The notes under the pieces are model-generated. The model saw only the letters and a list, made by a program, of their open reading frames with translations, did no database searches and was not told where the DNA came from. 64,000 nucleotides of DNA from Homarus americanus (lineage: Eukaryota; Arthropoda; Malacostraca; Decapoda; Nephropidae), in contig NW_024752019.1 of NCBI RefSeq assembly GCF_018991925.1, positions 1 to 64,000 on the forward strand. The letters are read 5' to 3'. Shown here one piece after another: positions 1 to 23,761 of this stretch (positions within the stretch are counted from its first letter, which is position 1; each line of letters begins with the position of its first letter). Made by a program: the position numbers and the translations under genes.

Positions 1-164
1 CACCATGACTTAATCACCTACAGAACAAGATATACAGTGTCATGACATCCTCCAGTTGTATGGCTAGAAATTGCTATGAAAGAGGAAGGATATATTCTGT
101 TTACCTGATCACTGAACTCTGTATGCATGATGACTTTACCTTCTCTAATGGTGCCCGTGTTTTA
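1..164. other. Intron of TM7SF3-like gene, no feature seen
   Basis: AT-rich sequence left of the tetranucleotide array. It belongs to the intron after exon 9; no exon or repeat is recognisable. Confidence 0.4.
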
Positions 165-352
<188 letters not shown>

Positions 353-371
353 AAACTTCTCGAATACTCAC

Positions 372-11298
<10,927 letters not shown>

Positions 11299-11369
11299 AG
11301 CTACATGGTAAGAGGACAATTAAGAGAATTTGTGAACATTGTCTAGTAAGTGGTGACTGATACTGCGTC

Positions 11370-11392
11370 TGTTTACATCCATGATCAGCTGA
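11370..11392 (-). promoter_or_regulatory. Forkhead-like plus E-box pair in shared promoter
   Basis: Read on the minus strand the site is CAGCTGATC, six spacer bases, then GTAAACA. CAGCTG is an E-box and GTAAACA fits the forkhead consensus RYAAAYA. The same pair recurs in intronic arrays at 60552-60675 and 62895-62960. Confidence 0.35.
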
Positions 11393-11397
11393 CAACA

Positions 11398-11411
11398 CTA
11401 CCAGGGGCGCT
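11398..11411 (+). promoter_or_regulatory. CTCF-like site
   Basis: CTACCAGGGGCGCT resembles the CTCF core CCACCAGGGGGCGC with one G missing. Inferred from motif only. Confidence 0.35.
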
Positions 11412-11620
11412 CACTAGTATACCATAAGATATCTTCAACAATACCATAATATATTAATAAAAGTGATAGTTACTCAAATATTAACATAGTTTGTAAGTTA
11501 TGATAAAGTATTAATCTGTAGGATATTATAATTATTTAAAAGTAATTGTAAATAAGTTCATAATACATTAAAAGTCATTGTGTAGATGTCTTGGTAGATA
11601 TCAAAACATAATGTCGCCTA

Positions 11621-11637
11621 CCCCTAGATGGCAGCAG
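11621..11637 (+). promoter_or_regulatory. CTCF-like site next to ANKS1 transcription start
   Basis: CCCCTAGATGGCAGCAG closely matches the CTCF core form CCACTAGATGGCAGCA. It lies 3 bp upstream of the first TCAGT Inr-like element. Inferred from motif only. Confidence 0.4.
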
Positions 11638-11652
11638 GATCAGTTGTCAGTG

Positions 11653-11679
11653 ATGGCTGCTGTTGATCAATGCTTTTGA
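11653..11679 (+). promoter_or_regulatory. Possible short upstream ORF in ANKS1 leader
   Basis: ATG at 11653 opens eight codons (MAAVDQCF) followed by TGA, 61 bp before the ANKS1 start. If transcription starts at the TCAGT elements just upstream, this uORF would lie in the leader and could reduce translation. Confidence 0.3.
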
Positions 11680-11740
11680 CGGATTACAGTGTATATACTC
11701 CATAAATAACTCAGATATGTGTTGTAGATAATAAACTAAA

Positions 11741-11842
11741 ATGGGTAAGGACGCCGATTTACTGGAAGCTGCTCGGAGTGGCAACTTTCAAGTGGTGGAG
11801 AAGATATTAAGCTCAAAAGCGAAGATCAGGACCACTTGCAAG
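11741..11842 (+). CDS. ANKS1-like exon 1
   Basis: 34 codons: [20 protein letters not shown] then [17 protein letters not shown][DE]xxLLEAARxG is the signature start of the ANKS1 family and forms the first ankyrin-type helix pair. The donor GTAAGT is at 11843-11844, phase 0. CDS begins 442 bp from the divergent gene's ATG. Confidence 0.9.
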
Positions 11843-14800
11843 GTAAGTTGATCAGATCCCCGCCCATTTCCTGAGGTAAAGAAATTAACTTTAATGCTGC
11901 TTGGTGTAAATTGACTTTATTAGATGTGTTATACTATAATAGAGCCCTATATGTTATGGAATTAAGTGTAGTGAAGGATTGCTACTCGTATAATGGCTTG
12001 GTCAGCAGGTGCCATTGTCTTGCAGGCATCAGATGTCAGGTCTGGTGGTTCGTCCACTGTGTAGTGTAACCAATAGAATTAACATAATGAGTGTTTCATA
12101 GACTGTGTAGGTGCGAGTTATTACAGAAAAAAAAAAAAAAATTATCTTTAAATGGTAATGTAGTAATGTATTTCTTGTAAACTACTGTACATAAATCATT
12201 GTTCTGGTAAAATTAAGGTTGATATAATAATTATTTTGTAAATTTTGTATTTAAAGTACTTCATCTGCTTTTGGAATTTATAAAGTAAGTCATAAGAAGA
12301 AATAATATATGTATGTTGGGTAGAGTGAGAGAGAGAACATTGTGTAAAGAATATATAGTGGGCAGGTCTTACTGGAGTGAGGCAACAAAAATAATATATG
12401 TGTGTTAAGTATATATCTGTACAATAACCCAATAGTTTATTTTTAATGAAATTTCATCAAAATGTTTGCTTTAATGCTTGAAATCCAAACCTGGTGGGAT
12501 AGCATAGCATTTCATATGTACATATACATACATGCATACATACATACATACATACATACATACATGCCAGTTTTGTTATCTCTTGTGGTGTACGTGTAAG
12601 TAAGGGAATGGTGACCTGGGACCTGGGGGAAGATCCATCAGACTTGGGTACAGGACTACCATGATATGTAATGTTCTGTCATCGGGTAATGTTTTTAGTA
12701 TGTGCTTCTGCAGGAGAACTCCCCCTTTGGTCTGGTATATCAGAGAGCTAGTAACTTTTTTATGAAGGTAGTTTGTCATTGTGGTAGACTGAGTATTTGT
12801 AAAAAGTTATAATCTACAGTATGGTGTGGTGGCAAGAGGCATTACCTAATAGGAGGCTGCTTCCTATTTGACCATTATGATAACTATGCTGACAGTATTT
12901 TCTTCTCTAATTTACTTTTGTTTGAGCTGTGGTCTTCAGGAGTGTTGTGGTCACTAAGAGGAGAGACATTGTATTACTTCCATAGACTTTTTCAGGGTTA
13001 GAGTTTCAGCTTGATAGAGTTTTCAGTTGTGTTAACTTCCACTGAGCTTTCTACCTACTTTCTAGTCTATGAGAAACTTTTAACAGTTTTACTATTCGAT
13101 CAAGGGCAAATTGATAGGGTAGATCGGTTTTGGCTGCCTGAGGGAGTTACTGTTACGCAAATAAAACATAAACCTCATATTTGTACCTCCTTTAGGTCTG
13201 AGATACCCCATCAGGTATTGTATACTCATCAAAAACAATTCTGGACCTTTATGGTGTTATACAATATGACACACCTGACCAAGCATTCTGAACAATACGG
13301 GTTTTATGTATATTCCTGTTAATTTCTGTGTAATATCTATCCTGTACAGTACTTGATATATGGAATATATTGTATTGGTTACACAATGCATCACACTATC
13401 ATAAGTACCAACCTTACCAAATGAACACGGCCTCAATCAGTGATCGTTGCAAAAGGCATCACACCAAGGGGTGCAGAAATTTTTTTGTAGGCTGTACACA
13501 TGACCTTAGGGGAATTAACATTTTGGCATTTCTTCAAAGTGCTTCCCTGATGTTCATCCTTCAAAGAGTCTCTTGGGTGTGGGCAAAAGTATTAAGCTCC
13601 TGTTAGTTACTAGTAGATGAAACTAAGCTGCTATTAGATTGTACAGCATTTGGCAGCTATTACTGGTAGGGTTAGTTATTTTTTACATTCAACATGGTAT
13701 CCGGACACCTATTACCTGGAAAGTTGGTTCCATTCAGAAAAGTACACCAACATTACTTCTTGAACATGGAAGTCTGTGAATTGGCCACTAGAGGGTGTCT
13801 CTTCTTTTGACCTAGTTGTTGCCAGTTAACCCTTCGGTTACAGTTTGAGGAAAGTTTGTTGTAGTACAGTACTGTACATGGTATGTGCAATTGTATTAAA
13901 AATTTAAGTTCTTAAATAAAATTGTACTGTACATCATACACAAATAAAGATATGCATACTAATGGGATCAGGGAATAATTCACTAATCTAGTTTGGTTTA
14001 ACCGTAGTGAAAGGCTCCTGTACTGCACGATTTGGATGGTCCAGGTCACAAGGAGATGGAGACGAACATAGTACATACTTCCTCCATGACAACAGTGTGT
14101 GTACTGAAGTGGAACTAGGAGTTCAGGGGTGGTCAAAGGGGACCTAGAGGCCTATGGGTCACAGTCTATAAAGGTATCACTTGCTGCATATCTATAGTGG
14201 GACCACTCTACTGAATTTTTTACAGTTATAGGGTTAAGCTGGTGTCCAGTATAAGTTCGTCCACAGGCACCAAAAAGAAAAGAAAATACAAAATACTGAG
14301 GAGCTGACTTTTTTTAATACTGTACCATATATCATGAAAGTTAGTATGCATACAGTATACTGTACAATATACCTTATTAACCACCCTTCCTTACCTCATT
14401 TGAGAATGGGATTATTTTAGTTAAGAAACCATTCCTTTTAGTATTTTTCATGTACGGTGTGGTGTTCATCTTGAGTATTTAATTTCTGTCATTTCTGCTT
14501 ATTAGTGTTAATGGAATCATAAATGTTTTGTGCTTAGCTGTGCAGTATTAAATTAGGATATAGAGGGTATACAAACCTTATAGCTAGTGTTAAGAGCAAT
14601 CAGGATGCTATCTCTGCCTTCTCACTCTTGAGGAAAACCTTGTAATGGACTGAGGTTTGACAGATAAGATTGAAACAATGTATTATGGAAAGGGATATCA
14701 GTGCATATATATGCTTTTGTCTAAACAAAACAAGTACAATGGAGAGTATCACCATTGGCTTATAGCTTTGTTTTGAACATAGGTCCATCCAGTCATGATT

Positions 14801-17800
14801 AGCTGTATAACTACCTTGTTCAGGTCACTGTTGATCAGAGTATCTGACACAAATGTTCTATAGGTTTTCCATGTTGTCTTGAAATGATAAGATCTAATTA
14901 TGTTATATATATTGAATTCTATATTTTTATTTTTTTGTCAAAATAAAGAATTTGAAGTTGCTCTTATAAACATGAGTTTCTCTCTATTTTTTCTTTTTCT
15001 TTTTTTCTGTTATCTGATTGAAGTGGTGAACTCTGTACAGTACTGTATGTCAGGATTCTGGAAGCAGTTTCCCATGATAGTTCTGGTCAAGTGCTGGGTT
15101 AGAAAACTTTGACCACATGACCGGACACGAAACATAGTTCCAAGTGGCACAGTTGGGGGGAAGGCACTTAACCTACCGGTAGTTAGTTGATTATCACTGA
15201 GAATAGTTTAATGGGAAGGTGAGGAACCTCTTTTTAAGTTTTCTTGTGTTCCTGGCATGGACACATTGTTTTATTTAGTAAGACTATAAAGGAAATATTA
15301 GATTTTTTTTAATACTTGTAAGGTACTTTTATTTAACGACATTGTATGAAACAGGATGTGCTGTAGATAACTAGGAGATTGGTGGCAGCAGAGGAGAAGA
15401 ATATGGCAGTGAATGAGTAGATTAGGTTTAAAAATTTATAAATATTAATTTGTTGGTTCACTATCCATGGGGATATTAATATTTTGTAGTTTATACACAC
15501 GAGCTTCATTGTGCGTAGCGCCAATTGTTAGTGTCAACAGTGGGTTAACAGCCAGGACCACGTTTGTGTTGAAACGGATATGTCGTAACACGTAGTATCT
15601 GTCCTGGTGTTGTCTGGGGCTCATATCTTACACTGGTATATATATGTAGGGTGTCATGCCACTTGTACAATCATCTGTTTTATGTGATTTTTACCATTTT
15701 CTTTAAGTGATCGGGTTACACGTTACATTCCGTTAAATTGCATAAAACTGACGATCGTCCAAGTGGGATGTAATCATATGTAGTAGCTACCGCCACCTTT
15801 CCCTCACCCCACACTCTGTTCTGGTGTCTGTCATTGTATGTAACTGAAAATTTGAATGACTTCCCAAATAAAACAATTTTCAACAAAGACCCTGAATTTT
15901 ATTTTGGTTATTGCCTTTGAGAAGAAGTTTTTAACAGCTCATGTCGACTATCCTTGTTTGAATCGACTTAATATTTGCTCTTTTTTTTTACAGTACAGTA
16001 TTTACCTGCACAAATGTGAACTAGTTTGACGACTTTACTGAATGTGTGTGTGTGCAAATTAGACAGAACTCTGATTTTGTTGCTGAATAAGGGAATGTGT
16101 CCATTGTACGTACAGTACTTTTTACAACTTGCAGAAAAATGTGTATAGAATCTATTACAGTATAAGGAATGAACTTTGCTTAATTACATTTTATAAAGGC
16201 TTTTAAGTCTGACCTTGTCATTCACAGTATATAATTGGTCAACACCCGGATTCATTTGGGCCATATTCATTCATTTCAGGTTTCCGGGAAGTAGGTTTAC
16301 ACATGCTGATTGTGACGCCCGGTGCTCTCTTATAACATTTCATTGAAGTGTTATTGTTCATTCATAAAGGTGTTCCTCATAACAGAACAAGTAGACTTAG
16401 GCTCAAGTACAAAAATAGCATCTGAGACTACATACTGTACCTCAACTAGATACATTCACTTGGCAACTGTTTGGTTTGTTAAGGTTGAGGATGTTTTCCA
16501 AAAGATTATTTCGTAATTTATATCCTAACTGGTGCTAATTGAGTGTATCTAAGTCAGGTAGAGTCTCAGTGTAACGTTTTCCTATTTTTTTTTTTTGCGT
16601 TATTTTGGACGTTATTTTTGTACCGTAGAACAAGTTAAAGTCGGGCGTATTATTTCATCTCAGGTTATGAGATATATTCATCGTAGAACTTATGTGATTC
16701 CGAGCACCAGGTCAGTGTCCACCTCTGATTTTTTTAGTCTGCTCATGTTGGATTAGAATGTTAGAATAGGTCAGGCTCACTACGTTAGTATTTATTCATG
16801 CTATTCAGTGGTGTGTATAACGTTAACATATGTATGAATGTTGTACTGTTCACAGGAGGCTTGTTGTTCTTCTGAGTGGGAAATATTGTTGAACTTAAAG
16901 GTACTGAAATATTAAATAGGAAGGTTACTTAACTATCTATTATAGCTATTGGCAACCACCGGATCTGATACTCGAACCCATGAGAATGTGACCACCAAAG
17001 TACGAGTAATCTCTTAACATTAATTTCCTGATTGTAAGCCAAGATGTAAGCCTCGTCAACAAGAAGATTGGCTTTCTCGTTTAATATCGTGGCAGGGTGT
17101 GGAACATCAGGTGATCATGTTACCAGTATAGTACAGATAATTAAGTACCGCTATTCAGGCTTCAGAGTGTCCGGCAGCCAGGCTATGATTATTTGAAGGC
17201 GTGACTTTTTTTTTTTTAATATATTAGATATTCTTACAATTCTAAGATACCAGCTTTAAACAACCTGACCTAACTTAACTTGCACTAACTTGACCTAACC
17301 TGACCTACCCTGTCCTAACCTAACCTGACCTACCCTGTCTCAACTTATTCTGTGCCAGCCTAATCTCACGTAACCTATCCTAGCATAACCTGATTTGATA
17401 TACCCTGACCTTAACTAACCTAACCATCCTAGGGGAGGTGACGGGTTGATCAGGTTTGGTTGGCTGGCGGTCGACTTTAGAAATATGACGTCATACATCC
17501 CAACTAATCAGAGCGTGGCTGCTGGCCTTTCTGTAACGTGATTACTTTAATTCCAAGAAGAAATTTTCTGGCCAATATTTCTTACCACCATCCCCAAGTT
17601 TCCTCACAAAATGGATATTTGATGGTTTCCCTGATGGCACCAGTGAGGGAGAGAGTGGCCCTTATGTCAGCGTGTAGGACCCTGACAAGTAGGAGTAATG
17701 TTTGCTACTAAACCTTGAAAATATTTACACACACACACTGTCTTACATCTGTCTATCTGTCAGAATGTTCCCTACACGAAGAGAATGAATAATAGGGCCT

Positions 17801-19581
17801 GTTCTAAACTGGTTCCTCGTTCTGTACAGATTAACAGAGTACAGTATTGTAAAACAGACACCTACTCTAATGGGCTGATTGAATGAGACCTTGTGATATA
17901 AACATAAGCTGTATAAACATATGAGTGATGAGAAATAATTACTTATTTTTTTCGTACTACGAACACTTAATCATTGTTCTTTAAATATTTTTGTTTATTC
18001 TCTGGCTGTAGCATTAGCAATATTTCGTTCCTTATGAAAATTGTAAATGAGTAATGGAATTAAAATGGTACACTCGTGTATAATTTTCTCACATCGCTCT
18101 GGGAACAGCATTAGTCCCTATGGTTAGGTTAGGTTGGGGTCTGTGAAGACTGGATCTAAGTTGACAAGTGGTCAGAAGATAGAAGTAGTATGTCAGTGTA
18201 ACCACCTGCGACCACCACCTTCAGTAAATCAGTGTTACCACCTTATGAATAATTCAGTGGGTATCCGTGTTACCACCTTAAAAAATATCAGCGAGTGTTA
18301 CCAGCCAGGGGCACCAGTGGCACTAAGTGTTGCCAGCTGGGAGGATGACCTCACATGGGCGGCCAGGATGCTGCCCAAGGTCATCGCTCTTCATTTCCGG
18401 CAGCGCTTATGACGAGGCTACCTCACTGTCATGCCGCGTGTCATGTCCTCCCTCACTGTCATGCCGCGTGTCATGTCCCCCCTCACTGTCATGCCCCCCT
18501 CACTGTCATGCTGTGCGCCACGGCCTCCCTCACTGTCATGCTGTGTGCCATGGCCTGTCTCAATGCCATGCTGTGTGCCAATGGCCTCCCTCACTGTCAT
18601 GCTGTGTGCCATGGCCTGTCTCAATGCCATGCTGTGTGCCAATGGCCTCCCTCACTGTCATGCTGTGTGCCATGGCCTGTCTCAATGCTATGCTGTGTGC
18701 CAATGGCCTCACTGTCATGCTGTGTGCCATGGCCTGTCTCAATGCCATGCTGTGTGCCAATGGCCTCCCCACTGTCATGCTGTGTGCCATGGCTCCGTCA
18801 ATGCCATGCTGTGGCCATGGCCCCTCAGTGTCAAGGCTGTGTGCCATGGCCTCCCTCAGTGTCATGCTGTGTGCCATGGCTTCCTCAGTGTCATCATGCT
18901 GTGTGCCATGGCCTCCCCACTGTCATGCTGTGTGCCATGGCCTCCCTCACTGTCATGCTGTGTGCCATGGCCCCTCAGTGTCATGCTGTGTGCCATGGCC
19001 TCCCTCACATTCACATGCTGTGTGCCATGGCCTCCTCAGTGTCGCTGTGTGCCATGGCCTGTCAGTCATGCTGTGTGCCATGGCCTCCCTCAGTGTCATG
19101 CTGTGTGCCATGGCCTCCTCAGTGTCATGCTGTGTGCCATGGCCTCCCCAGTGTCAGTGTCATCATGCTGTGTGCCATGGTTCCCCAGTGTCATGCTGTG
19201 TGCCATGGCCTCCCCACTGTCATGCTGTGTGCCATGGCCTCCCTCAGTGTCATGCTGTGTGCCATGGCCTCCCTCAATGTCATCATGCTGTGCCATGGCC
19301 TCCCCAGTGTCATGCTGTGTGCCATGGCCTCCCCTCAGTGTCATGCTGTGTGCCATGGCCTCCCTCAGTGTCATGCTGTGTGCCATGGCCTCCCTCAGTG
19401 TCATGCTGTGTGCCATGGCTCCCTCAGTGTCATGCTGTGTGCCATGGCCCCTCAAGTCATGCTGTGTGCCATGGCCTCCCCAGTGTCATGCTGTGTGCCA
19501 TGGCCTCCCAATGTGCATAGAGCACCTGTAAGGGGGGATGTATGTATTTCTATACTTGTGTGCTGGTGTGTAATCTTGTTA

Positions 19582-19623
<42 letters not shown>

Positions 19624-19822
19624 CACACACACACACACACACACTGTTATCTTTTATACTTGTTTATCTCTCTTAGTCAACCTCTTTGTTTCCTCGACAT
19701 GAGTGAGCTAATTTTATCTCTAGCATGTGTGCCATTTTATGCTTATTGATAGGTAAATAGACATACAGCTAGATAGATAGATTGATAGATAGATAGATAG
19801 ACAGATAGATAGACAGACATGC

Positions 19823-19861
<39 letters not shown>

Positions 19862-22800
19862 TGTAGTTACAGTATGGGAGTGTATGGCTTAATAATGCCA
19901 TTTTTTTCAACTAGTATTAATGTTAATGACTCGTCTGTTGTGGTTGAGAATGAAGGACCATAATTAACCTTTTCATCGTCCTCGTCTTCGTTGTCTTCTC
20001 CATTGTCTTCGTCAGGTTAAGCTTTAGTGTGTGTGTGTGTGTCATAAGTCTTGATTTTTACTTGTCCCTGTTCAGCGGGTTGTCCCGGTTCTGGGGGTTG
20101 TCCCTGTTCATGGGTTGTCCCGGTTCGCGGGTTGTCCCGGTTCGTGGGTTGTCCCTGTTCGCGGGTCCCTGTTCGTGGGTTGTCCCGGTTCGGGTTGTCC
20201 TGTTCGCGTTGTCCTGGTTCGCGGTTGTCCCGGTTCGTGGGTTGTCCCTTGTTCTGGGTTGTCCCTGTTCGCGGGTTGTCCCGGTTCGTGGGTATGTGCC
20301 AGTGATCTGAAAGGTTTGTTGAAGTATGAAGCGTATGTTCGTATGTCCACCATTAACTTTAGCTCTGATGGAGATATTACCATAGCTTCTTGTGTGTAGG
20401 GGTGTAGCGTTACAGCGGGGAATGCAGCGCTGCCATAATGATACAGTCGCAGCCATAATGATACAGTCCATGTTGACGCCAGCGGTAACGGCTTTGTCTC
20501 AAGTCATTTGTTATTATGTGGATAGGGGCGAGCGTGAAGACGATCTAGCCCGAGGGGATAACCCTTACTCTCCTTGCTCCTACCCTCGTCCACGGAATTG
20601 TCACACGCATCCTCTTATCACGCTCAGGTTACACCATCTCCGCGGCTTTACAGAGCTACTCAACATGCTACAAAGGATCTTGAGGGCACTATAGAGCTAC
20701 CCACCCGTCGTCATTACAGCCGATGGGGTCTTGGTCGGCGCCTCTTATTTCAGTCCTTAAGCGTGGGTGGTGGGGGTCAGCACCGTGTATGGGAGTGGCC
20801 TGGGAGCTTACTTGATAGAATTTTCCTTGTTTCTCCCTGGTGGTGGTGGAGGAGAGGGTGGGGCGTTTACAGCCGAGAATACTGACGGTGCCCACCCCCC
20901 TCCCCTTCTCTGGTAATAGATAGCACTAGGCCAGGGTACGCCAGGCTATCACGTTGTGCATGATTGGAGTGCGTGTGATGATGGTGAACACTGTTAGTCT
21001 CAATACAAAAAAAGGGAGTGTTAGATGGTCAGGGATCCATGAATCTGTTTATACACGGTCTTGGTTTATGTGCGCCTGAGTCCTGTCAATGTCTTATGGG
21101 GCGTTAAGGCCCATGACTTATCCAACACTATCAAAGGCTAATGTAACGTAACGTAATTATGCAATAAACATGTTACAACAAAGTTTAATTGTATTACAGC
21201 AGTGATAAATCCTAAATTACACAAGGGTGACGATATACTTGCATGTACAGTACTTGTCTTGGTTAAAAGGTCAATACTTGCTTGTTTTAAGATTTAACTG
21301 TGATGGAAGGAGGAGGGAGGGGTTAGTACATGACATTACTGTACAAACATTTTCAAACTATTTAATCGGAAGTATCAAATCAACTACTATTGACGTATGC
21401 AGGAGAACACCCTTTAAAACTCCTCGTATTTCAGAATCAAAGACGCCATACCTGCTTATTTATAATTGTTGTCATATTTATACTACATCTGACCACTGTT
21501 TACGTGTATGCAATATTAGAAGAACCAGAAAGGTGAAAATCCTTATAGCCGATCATGAAGGTGTCACATCTAACAAAGAGGTCAGGTATCACTATGTTTA
21601 TTTTTAGCGGTTACGGTGTCCAACTTACCTGCCACCATACACACGCATCCATCAAGTTGTTGTTAGTGTTGGTTACAGGAGAACTTTGTCGTGATGCCGG
21701 GACCTTTTCCTCCTATATTAAAAAAGTTAAATATCTAAAACATTACATTTCCCGGATTTTTTTTTTTAACTAAAGGCAAGTTGTTTTTTACCTGTTAATA
21801 TGCCCACGGATAAGGTTGGTAGCTAGTGTACGCTATTTACATTGTTCTTGATGGTCTCTCCCTCCTAGTGGTAATGGCAGTACACTTTCTTCACTGCTCA
21901 GAATAGCTCATGATTCTCTGTTGATGCCTCAGTGGGAGAATTGTTTATTTAGGGTGTCGTGGTGTGTTCCTGTGACTGACCACCCCTTCTGCCTCCGTAG
22001 CCTCTATATCATCTTCTCCCCAGTCGCTTCTACCACCACCTCCTTCCTCCGTTGCCTCTACCACCACCACCACCTCCTTCCTCCATTGCCTCTACCATCA
22101 CCACCACCTCCTCCTCCTCCACCTCCGTTGCCTCTACCATCACCACCTCCTTCCTCCATTGCCTCTACCACCACCACCACCTCCTCCTCCACCTCCGTTG
22201 GCTCTACCACCACCACCTCCTTCCTCCATTGCCTACCACCACCACCACCTCCTCCTCCACCTCCGTTGCCTCTACCACCACCACCACCACCTCCTCCTCC
22301 ACCTCCGTTGCCTCTACCATCACCACCACCACCACCTCCGTTGCCCATTGCCTCTACCACCACCACCACCTCCTCCTCCGTTGCCTCTACCACCACCTCC
22401 TCCTCCGTTGCAATGTCGTGTTTACTGTTACCGTGATGAGTGGAGGACTGATGTGTACATACCCTGACAGGTAGACATAAATACTCACACACAGTCTTAT
22501 GACACCCGGTAATGTTGTTTGCTGAAGATATAGTCGGTGTTTTAGTGGTGAATGAGAGGCAGGTGTTTTCATGATTCGTCAATGTATGTTTATATCTGTA
22601 ATTAGAGAGACTGCTTATAGTAATGGGTCAACCTTGGTGTTATTTTTGAAGACATTTTAGCAGTTTTTTTTTTTTTGACTATTTTCTAACGTAAGTAATT
22701 AACTCTGTCATCACTATTACCCTAACTATACATCAACCATCAAAACCTACCAGCACCTACCACCCCCCTGCCCTTCATCCGTCAACCTCCTCCCTACCAA

Positions 22801-23677
22801 TCTCTTCCCTCCACTCCACCCTTTCCCCACCACCACCTCCCCAACCCCCTCATCCTCAACCTCCTCCCTACCAAATCTCTCCACCTCCACCCACCCCAAC
22901 ACCACCTCCCCACTCCCCCCTTCCCACCACCCCACCACCACCAAGGGTTTGAAGTAGTATTAAAAATGTCTCCGTCCAACACGACCATGTGCAAAATTCA
23001 TTAAACTTGTGTAGTTAGAAGAGGGAGGAGGTAAAGTTGTGTAGCCGGGTGTAAGTGTAAAGTTTCTGGGTGTTGTCTTGTCTGTCGGGGAACACAAACT
23101 GCTCGCCCGTCGTCTTTTTTCCCCAGACAGCCAGTACTGTGGTGGGTGAGGTTAGGTTAGGTTAGGTGTCTTGGTGGGTTAGGGTGTCTTGGTGGGTTAG
23201 GAGGTAGTGTCTTGTGGGTTAGGTTAGGTGTCTTGGTGGGTTAGGTTAGGTGTCTTGGTGGGTTAGGTTAGGTTAGGTGTCTTGGTGGGTTAGGTTAGGT
23301 TAGGTGTCTTGGTGGGTTAGGGTTAGGTAGGTGTCTTGGTGGGTTAGGTTAGGTAGGTGTCTTGGTGGGTTAGGTTAGGTTAGGTGTCTTGTGGCGGTTA
23401 GGTTAGGTGTCTGGTGGGTTAGGTTAGGTTGTGTGTCTAGTGGTTAAGGTTTTGGTGGGTTAGGTTAGGTGTTTTGGGGTTATACAGATGACTTGGGGAG
23501 ACGGCCACTTGGACCCTGTCATTATAGGCCCCTATCCTCATGGGGTCTTCTCCTAATTGACCCAAACCTAACCTAATCTAACTTTGTTCTAAAGGGCCAC
23601 ACAGTCTTGAAGGAACCAAATCCTTAATGTATTGTAATATTATGGTCTGGAAAGTCGAGGGATTGGGCCAGTTGACT

Positions 23678-23761
<84 letters not shown>

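Larger units (their letters stand above)
11299..11740. promoter_or_regulatory. Putative bidirectional promoter of the TM7SF3-like and ANKS1-like genes
   Basis: The interval of 442 bp between two divergent start codons must hold both 5' UTRs and proximal promoters unless further noncoding exons exist. Arthropod Inr-like TCAGT occurs on the minus strand at 11360-11356, 58 bp before the minus ATG. On the plus strand it occurs at 11640-11644 and 11647-11651, about 90 bp before the plus ATG. No convincing TATA box stands at -30 of either. CTCF-like CTACCAGGGGCGCT (11398-11411) and CCCCTAGATGGCAGCAG (11621-11637) flank the centre. TGTTTACAT and ATCAGCTGA lie at 11370-11392. TSS positions are inferred only. 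Confidence 0.55.
11843..18133. other. ANKS1 intron 1, quiet proximal part
   Basis: AT-rich with few repeats: a short (CATA)n run at 12519-12566 and scattered TACAGTAC words. A CTCF-like CCACTAGAGGGTGTC sits at 13785-13799. A CCTGACCTAACC-type tract lies at 17255-17430. Open frames of 60-100 codons show no family resemblance. A 14-bp candidate microexon is at 12026-12039 (see findings). Confidence 0.5.

Noticed and set aside
11299..11319. Upstream extension of TM7SF3-like exon 1 (SSYHVA before the ATG)
   Set aside because: The extension has no ATG; a TTG would be needed and an in-frame stop lies just before it. The ATG at 11298 is used.
18418..19512. Cys/His-rich repeat protein gene
   Set aside because: All three plus frames are open because the unit is 30 bp with no stop; small indels shift frame constantly and no introns, promoter or homology are visible. 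Kept only as a finding to test.
20392..20694. 100-codon open frame [10 protein letters not shown]...
   Set aside because: No domain or splice context, partly repeat-derived; likely chance in a moderately GC-rich stretch.
21227..21607. 126-codon open frame in ANKS1 intron 1
   Set aside because: No recognisable motif, no ATG with good context (it needs a non-ATG start) and AT-rich codon use; likely chance.
22021..22415. Proline-rich and glycine-rich open frames of 100-174 codons
   Set aside because: Trinucleotide-based array open on both strands; no domain and no codon structure independent of the repeat.
23148..23475. True telomere or chromosome end
   Set aside because: The TTAGG-like tract is interstitial, degenerate, mixed with other sequence and lies inside a gene.
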